A stretch of 25,094 nucleotides of DNA from a virus, in the IMG/VR virus record IMGVR_UViG_3300042453_002988, positions 1 through 25,094 of that record, one strand, 5' to 3'. Positions 20,771 to 25,094 of the stretch are shown one piece after another. Numbering within the stretch: position 1 is the stretch's first letter; every line of letters starts with the position of its first letter. Below the pieces are notes generated by a model. The model was not told the DNA's origin. It did not search any database and was given only the letters and a program-made list of their open reading frames with translations. The translations under genes and the position numbers were made by a program.

Positions 20771-21874
20771 ATGTCTCGCACCACACTCGGCAACACCCCC
20801 GCGTTCCTCGCCTGCCAGGTCGCCCCCGTGCTGGTCACGGGCGGCACTGGCGTCGGCAAGTCCTCGACGTGGGAGGCACTGGCTGCTGCACTGGAGCGGA
20901 CGTTCGTCCCGCTGCTCGGTGCCACCCACCTGCCCGAAGATTTCTCTGGCTACCCCATCCCCGACCACAAGGCAGGCGTCGTCCGCATGATGCCGACCTC
21001 CCTGTGGGACAAGACCAAAGACGGCAAGGCTCTCGTCCTCGTGGACGAGGTGACCAACGTGCCATCCGCCACGCAGGGAGGCTTGCTCTCCGTCCTGTCC
21101 GAGCGACGGGTCGGTGAGTACGTGATGCCGGCATCGACCATCATCGTCGGTGCCTGCAACCCACCGGAACTGTGCCCCAATGCGGTGCCCCTCGCACCTG
21201 CCATGCGTGCCCGGTTCGTCCACTTCCCTTGGGAGGTGGACTACGAACACTGGTTCACCGGCCTGCGTGCCGGGTGCCAGTGGACGGCACCGCAGTTCCC
21301 CATCGTGCCGGAACACTGGACAGACTTCCTTCCGCAGTTCGGCTCGCTGGTCGAGGCGTTCCTCCGCTCGGCACCCGACGCTCGGGAGAAGTTGCCGCAG
21401 GACGACGAGACGATGGCGTTCCCGAACCTGCGGACCTGGACGTTCCTTGCCCGGTGCTTCGCGGCAGCGGGTGCCTGCGGGTACGAGCAGAAAGACCCCA
21501 TCTACCGGCCGCTCGCCGTTGGCTGCGTCGGTGCGGAGGTGGGCGGCGAGTTCCTCCGGTACTGGCACCGGCTCGACCTGCTCAACCCGGAGGCGTACCT
21601 GTCCGGTGCGGAGGACTACAAGTACGAGCGTCGGCCCGACGCCAACATCTGCTTCCTCACTGGTCTGGTGAAGTCCCTGCGTGACAACACCAGCAAGGAG
21701 CGGTGGACTCGTGCGGCGGAGGCGTTCATCACCATCGGGGAACAGGAGATCGAGTCGTTCCTCATGCAGTTCCGTTCGTTCTGGAACCCCGTCAGCAAGG
21801 GTGGCGTGCGACCGGAGGGCTGGAACCCGCCGAAGGATGTGCTTGCGAAGTTGATGGCGTTGGTTCAGTCGTGA
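20771..21874 (+). CDS. MoxR-type AAA+ ATPase
   Basis: A 367-residue ATPase from ATG 20771 with GAGGAG upstream. Walker A is GGTGVGKSS at 24-32, Walker B is ALVLVDEV at 87-94, the sensor-1 asparagine is in GACNPPE (130), and MRARFVHF (145-152) supplies the arginine finger region. The Walker B-adjacent VTNVPSATQGGLLSVLSERR is typical of MoxR/RavA-like proteins, which remodel partner proteins and are paired with VWA proteins. The C-terminal 170 residues are helical and less conserved. Its partner is probably the VWA protein at 22146, in the same unit. Confidence 0.85.
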   Translation: MSRTTLGNTPAFLACQVAPVLVTGGTGVGKSSTWEALAAALERTFVPLLGATHLPEDFSGYPIPDHKAGVVRMMPTSLWDKTKDGKALVLVDEVTNVPSATQGGLLSVLSERRVGEYVMPASTIIVGACNPPELCPNAVPLAPAMRARFVHFPWEVDYEHWFTGLRAGCQWTAPQFPIVPEHWTDFLPQFGSLVEAFLRSAPDAREKLPQDDETMAFPNLRTWTFLARCFAAAGACGYEQKDPIYRPLAVGCVGAEVGGEFLRYWHRLDLLNPEAYLSGAEDYKYERRPDANICFLTGLVKSLRDNTSKERWTRAAEAFITIGEQEIESFLMQFRSFWNPVSKGGVRPEGWNPPKDVLAKLMALVQS

Positions 21875-21878
21875 CCTG

Positions 21879-21890
21879 CACACAGGAGGC
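21879..21890 (+). promoter_or_regulatory. Shared leader 12-mer CACACAGGAGGC, copy 2
   Basis: Full AGGAGG ribosome site just before ATG 21895. Identical to 19221-19232 and 23588-23599. Confidence 0.7.
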
Positions 21891-21894
21891 AACC

Positions 21895-22149
21895 ATGTGC
21901 ATCGGAATTGTGTGGCATGAAGTCGAGCAGGGCGAACGGAAGTGCCTGCCCGACAGCCCGCGTCGTGTGCTTGTCGCACAGGACGATGGCTACATCGAGA
22001 TGGCGTACTGGGACGGCACGGTCTTTGCCTTCGACTGGCCGTTAGTCGTGTACGGGTCGGCCAAGCCCGGCACGCTGCCGCCCAGAATGGTGCCGCGAGT
22101 GCGGTACTGGTGCGACCTCCCGGAAACCCCTACGGAGAACCTCCCATGA
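21895..22149 (+). CDS. Small unknown protein between MoxR and VWA genes
   Basis: An 84-residue protein, MCIGIVWHEVEQGERKCLPD onward, rich in tryptophan, tyrosine and valine, probably all-beta (RRVLVAQDDGYIEMAYWDGT). Its stop overlaps the VWA gene start as ATGA, and it stands 20 nt after the MoxR gene, so the three are one unit. It begins Met-Cys like the class II amidotransferase upstream but lacks the rest of that fold, so this is coincidence or a convergent start. Function unknown. Confidence 0.7.
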   Translation: MCIGIVWHEVEQGERKCLPDSPRRVLVAQDDGYIEMAYWDGTVFAFDWPLVVYGSAKPGTLPPRMVPRVRYWCDLPETPTENLP

Positions 22150-23603
22150 CCCCACGACAACTACTGGGGCAGGCACGGGTGCATACCTTTGAGTACGTCC
22201 CGTACCTCGCCTCATACATCTACTCCCTGCGTGAGCAGGAGACGCCGGGCATTGGCACGGCAGCGGTGGATGCGGCTGGCAACCTGTACTGGGATGCCGA
22301 GTTCGTATCCAAGATCGGCCGGGATCAGACCGCCTACCTCGTGGCTCACGAGGTATTGCATCTGATCTTTGACCACCACTCCCGGTCGCAGGAGATACTC
22401 GGCCAGAACCCGAGTGACCTGGAGCGGTTCGTCTGCAACGTAGCCGGTGATCTAGTCATCGAGCAGACACTCGACATGATGCGGCACCTGCGACCGGAGG
22501 GTGCCGTGCATCTGGGAGTGGAAGTCCCGGCATGGGGTATCACGCTCGACTTTCCTGAGAACAAGTCGATGCAGGAGTACTACCGCCTCATCATGGAGAA
22601 GTTGAAGAAGAGTGGCGACAACAACCAACAGCAAGGAGACAACGATGGGGAGTCTGATTCCGATGGGTCTGCCGGAGGTGGTGGCGAGCAGGGGGATTCG
22701 TCCGCATCCGGCGGCGATGCTCCCGATGGGGCAGGGCAAGACGATGGTGAACGGGACGGCGATGGCGGCGACGATAGTGAGGCGGATGGCGAGAGCGGTG
22801 CGTCTGGCAGCGGAGCGGGATCGCCTCCGTCTGGGCAGGGCTCGGCACCGCCCCCGCCCGGTTCGCCGGGCACCGGCGGCTCGTGTGCGGACGGGTGCCC
22901 TCGCCCCTACGAGATCGAAAGCGACGGCTCATGGGAAGCGTACGGCGAGGACATGGCCGCAGCCCAAGCGGAAGAGGCCATAGCCAAGTACGAGTCCAGC
23001 AATCCTGGCAGGGTGCCCGGCTCCATCAAGCAGGCACTCAAGCAGAAGTTGCGGCCGACGCCTGACCCGTTCGCCCAGTTGCGGTCGGCGGTCTGCACCA
23101 GCGTGGCATCTCCGGTAGGCGGACGGGACTACTCCCACCGCCGCCGGTCACGCAAGCAGCCGCCGGGAGACGATGCCCCACTCCTGCACGGCCGCATCAC
23201 CGTGCAGCCCCACGCCGTCGTGATCGTGGACACGTCTGCCTCGATGATGATGACGGAGGTGCAGGCCAAAGCACTTTCCGTCATCGCTCAAGGGCTGCGG
23301 AAACTGGGGCGGGTCAAGGTCTACTGTGCCGACACGCAAGTGCAGTCGCACAAGATGGTCGCCACGACCAAGTTGTTTGAGTGGCACGGTGGCGGCGGCA
23401 CGGACATGTCCACCGCCATCGAGCAGGTGGAGAAGGCCGACAAGCCTGACTCCATCGTTCTCATCACGGACGCCGCGACGGACTGGCATGGCAAGAAGCC
23501 CCGTGCCCGCGTCGTCGTGGCGTACACGGGCCTAAAGGCTTCGCACTGGTACTACGCCATCCCCAAGTGGGCTCGCGTCGTGCCGCTCACACAGGAGGCA
23601 TGA
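22146..23603 (+). CDS. Metallopeptidase-like/VWA fusion protein (DUF2201 type)
   Basis: A 485-residue partner of the MoxR ATPase. Residues 1-155 are a zincin-like domain with HEVLH at 68-72 in AYLVAHEVLHLIFDHHSR. Residues 157-250 are a long acidic Ser/Gly/Asp linker. Residues 355-485 are a VWA domain with the MIDAS residues DTSAS (362-366), the Thr of GGGGTDM (419) and the Asp of LITDAAT (442). This is the domain order of DUF2201 proteins. The MIDAS would bind a metal-coordinated partner, and the ATPase would then remodel it. The start at ATG 22146 overlaps the previous stop. Confidence 0.85.
   Translation: MTPRQLLGQARVHTFEYVPYLASYIYSLREQETPGIGTAAVDAAGNLYWDAEFVSKIGRDQTAYLVAHEVLHLIFDHHSRSQEILGQNPSDLERFVCNVAGDLVIEQTLDMMRHLRPEGAVHLGVEVPAWGITLDFPENKSMQEYYRLIMEKLKKSGDNNQQQGDNDGESDSDGSAGGGGEQGDSSASGGDAPDGAGQDDGERDGDGGDDSEADGESGASGSGAGSPPSGQGSAPPPPGSPGTGGSCADGCPRPYEIESDGSWEAYGEDMAAAQAEEAIAKYESSNPGRVPGSIKQALKQKLRPTPDPFAQLRSAVCTSVASPVGGRDYSHRRRSRKQPPGDDAPLLHGRITVQPHAVVIVDTSASMMMTEVQAKALSVIAQGLRKLGRVKVYCADTQVQSHKMVATTKLFEWHGGGGTDMSTAIEQVEKADKPDSIVLITDAATDWHGKKPRARVVVAYTGLKASHWYYAIPKWARVVPLTQEA
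23588..23599 (+). promoter_or_regulatory. Shared leader 12-mer CACACAGGAGGC, copy 3
   Basis: Lies over the last codons of the VWA gene and provides the ribosome site for the gene starting at 23606. The spacing favours ATG 23606 over the ATG at 23600. Confidence 0.7.
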
Positions 23604-23605
23604 GC

Positions 23606-24496
23606 ATGACACAGCGACAGAAGAAACTCAGGAAGCAGGTCTACACCTACGAACAGTTGGAGGCGATCCTGCATGCACACGCGACTGGAGCACGACGGTC
23701 CTCGTCCCTGTACGGCAGCGTTGTGGCGGCTCCAAGTCGGGCGTGGCCGTGCGCCATTGCGATTGCGTACGAGACAGACCGGCTCGTCGTACCGCTGGCG
23801 TACGTGTACCGTGCGGCGAACGGAGGCACGGCCTACTTCGTCGCCGGCCCCGACACGTACTACCGCAGGCAGAACCGCCAGCGGCACGAGCGGATTCGGG
23901 AGACATGGAAACGCTACGTGCGGGCGTTCACCCCGTACGACGAGCGGCGGGTGTTCGCGGACTCCATCCGCATCCACTACATCGTTCGCGACGGCGTTGC
24001 CACGCATGTCCCTCGACTGCCTGGAGTGTGGCAGCACGTCCCACGCGGGCTGCTGCCAGAGCCGAAGAACTGGGCCAAGCCGTTTGAACGTCGCAAGTAC
24101 AAGACGCTGGCCCGCAGGTGCAGGCTGTTTGCCACCCGCCTGAAGCGGGCACTGGCCGATGGCCCGCCATGCGTGGTGCAGGTCTTTGACGAACTGCATG
24201 GATACCATGCCCACATTCCCTTCGTGGGCGCCACCCTGCACGTCTGCACCGCACCGACAGCGGAGCAGAACGGCAAGCGGCTGCTCATCAAGGTCGGCCC
24301 GTACGACGACGCGGGGCGGACGCATCACCACGTTGACGGTGACTACGCCCGCAAGCACAGCCAGTTCTTTGCCGTCGAGGAAGGAAAGTCCTGGCGAGAC
24401 GGCGGCATGCGGTGGAAGTGCAGCAAGGACGCCATCGCCGGCATCACGGAGTGGATTCTCGGTGACCTCTACATTCCCGGACCCGACTCATTCTGA
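23606..24496 (+). CDS. Unknown basic 296-aa protein
   Basis: A 296-residue protein from ATG 23606, chosen over the overlapping ATG at 23600 because that one is only 1 nt from AGGAGG. The start is basic (TQRQKKLRKQVYTYEQLEAI) and residues 80-110 are strongly so (YYRRQNRQRHERIRETWKRY). The second half is strand-rich (ALADGPPCVVQVFDELHGYH, GATLHVCTAPTAEQNGKRLL) with several histidines (GRTHHHVDGDYARKHSQFF). These could mark a metal or nucleic-acid site, but no known family is evident. It follows the VWA gene directly, so it may belong to the same system. Confidence 0.7.
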   Translation: MTQRQKKLRKQVYTYEQLEAILHAHATGARRSSSLYGSVVAAPSRAWPCAIAIAYETDRLVVPLAYVYRAANGGTAYFVAGPDTYYRRQNRQRHERIRETWKRYVRAFTPYDERRVFADSIRIHYIVRDGVATHVPRLPGVWQHVPRGLLPEPKNWAKPFERRKYKTLARRCRLFATRLKRALADGPPCVVQVFDELHGYHAHIPFVGATLHVCTAPTAEQNGKRLLIKVGPYDDAGRTHHHVDGDYARKHSQFFAVEEGKSWRDGGMRWKCSKDAIAGITEWILGDLYIPGPDSF

Positions 24497-24509
24497 AAGG
24501 AAAAATGAC

Positions 24510-24722
24510 ATGGATTTCTTGGACTACAAGTACAGCCACAGCACTGTCCGCGAACGGTTCCGCAACATGCTCGGCCTCGACGCCGGGCCTATCGAGTGGG
24601 TGTTCCGGCTTGCGATCCTGGCGTTGATGGTTCGCACCAGCATCGACCCGACCGAGCCCATCTACATGGGTCCGTTCGGCTGGCTCTGCGTCGTGGTCTT
24701 CGTCTTCTTCTACTTGATCTAG
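24510..24722 (+). CDS. Small two-helix membrane protein
   Basis: A 70-residue protein from ATG 24510 with AAAGGA upstream. The first 28 residues are polar and soluble (MDFLDYKYSHSTVRERFRNM). Two hydrophobic segments follow: WVFRLAILALMV (30-41) and FGWLCVVVFVFFYLI (56-70), separated by a short polar loop (RTSIDPTEP). The topology resembles small phage membrane proteins. It is not obviously a holin by sequence. It lies between the unknown protein and the recombinase. Confidence 0.7.
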   Translation: MDFLDYKYSHSTVRERFRNMLGLDAGPIEWVFRLAILALMVRTSIDPTEPIYMGPFGWLCVVVFVFFYLI

Positions 24723-24733
24723 GAGGCACACAC

Positions 24734-25094
24734 ATGCCCATCGTCTATGCGTATGGCCGGGCATCCACCGGCCGACAGACCATCACGGAGGACGCCCAGC
24801 GCTCCGTGTGCGAGGAGTACATCAAGCGGGCACTCGTCCCGGAGGGATACACCTATGGCGGCTGGCTCTACGACTCCGCCACCAGCGGCACCAAGCCGAT
24901 GTTTGAGCGGGACGAGGGCCGCAAGGTGTGGGCTCTCGTCCAGCCGGGCGACAAGATCGTGTGGGCAAAACTCGACCGGGCCTTCCGCTCCGTCATCGAC
25001 GCCGCCCAGACCATGCAACTCCTCAACCGGAAGGAGGTGTCGTTCAACTCCCTCGATCTCGGGCTGGACACCGGCAGTCCCATCGGCCGCTGCG
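24734..25094 (+). CDS. Serine recombinase, N-terminal catalytic domain (3' end outside window)
   Basis: The first 120 residues of a resolvase/invertase-type recombinase. AYGRASTGRQT (6-16) is the YxRxSTxxQ catalytic signature with the nucleophile serine in RAS, and KIVWAKLDRAFRS is the conserved LDRxxR segment. The later VSFNSLDLGLDTGSPIGR also fits the family. It cuts and rejoins DNA through a covalent 5'-phosphoserine. The window ends before its DNA-binding region, so a small resolvase and a large phage integrase cannot be told apart. AGGAGG precedes the ATG. Confidence 0.88.
   Translation, partial: MPIVYAYGRASTGRQTITEDAQRSVCEEYIKRALVPEGYTYGGWLYDSATSGTKPMFERDEGRKVWALVQPGDKIVWAKLDRAFRSVIDAAQTMQLLNRKEVSFNSLDLGLDTGSPIGRC

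Noticed and set aside
21703-21894. Longer upstream start for the 84-aa gene between MoxR and VWA
   Set aside because: It would overlap the MoxR gene in another frame; ATG 21895 has a full AGGAGG site.
20567-21979. Minus-strand open frame of 470 codons
   Set aside because: Antisense to the MoxR ATPase gene; no recognisable motif and an Arg/His-rich translation.
22640-22660. GGGGAGTCTGATTCC as a tenth copy of the 15-bp motif
   Set aside because: Only GGAGTCTG matches and it lies inside the coding linker of the VWA protein.
1-25094. CRISPR arrays, tRNA and rRNA genes
   Set aside because: No regularly spaced identical repeats with unique spacers, and no cloverleaf-like or rRNA-like segments, were seen by eye.

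Overview
The window reads as most of a tailed-phage (or prophage) genome with high GC content. The head module is unmistakable: portal, large terminase, major capsid, scaffold and a likely decoration protein. It comes with phage replication, regulation and accessory genes. The host is probably a planctomycete. That is inferred mainly from attC-like inverted repeats at 11.2-11.9 kb, which resemble the integron-type sites I associate with Rhodopirellula-like genomes, and it is not proven by the sequence. No tail genes are visible, so they presumably lie left of position 1. A serine recombinase starts at the right edge, which hints at a temperate element or a recombination module.

Layout. Positions 1-13622 are transcribed leftward (minus strand). 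The order from the promoter side is ssb, a chain of small accessory genes mostly joined by ATGA overlaps, two tiny genes (one a two-helix membrane protein), an HExxH-motif protein, a large unknown, scaffold, major capsid, decoration protein, two small conserved genes, an ADP-ribosyltransferase-like protein, a zinc-finger protein in the TerS position, TerL, a small gene and the portal. Positions 13623-13962 form a divergent control region. Positions 13963-25094 are transcribed rightward: small unknown proteins, a GS-like amidoligase with a class II glutamine amidotransferase, a sliding-clamp-like protein, a LexA-type winged-helix protein, an unknown 292-aa protein, a small helix-turn-helix protein, a MoxR-type AAA ATPase with a metallopeptidase/VWA partner, further unknowns and a serine recombinase.

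Three features stand out. (1) A 15-bp motif, CCGCTGCGGAGTCTG, recurs nine times in the rightward half, usually 4-6 nt after a stop codon and followed by a unique GC-rich hairpin before the next ribosome binding site. (2) The leftward small-gene cluster holds attC-like sites whose right ends abut the stop codons of three consecutive genes, so the genes look like inverted integron-type cassettes. (3) Two virion-module proteins with different middles (ART-like and HExxH) carry the same N-terminal 22 residues and similar C-terminal tails, as if cargo domains were swapped between constant ends. The amidoligase/amidotransferase pair and the MoxR/VWA pair are two further compact systems in the rightward half.
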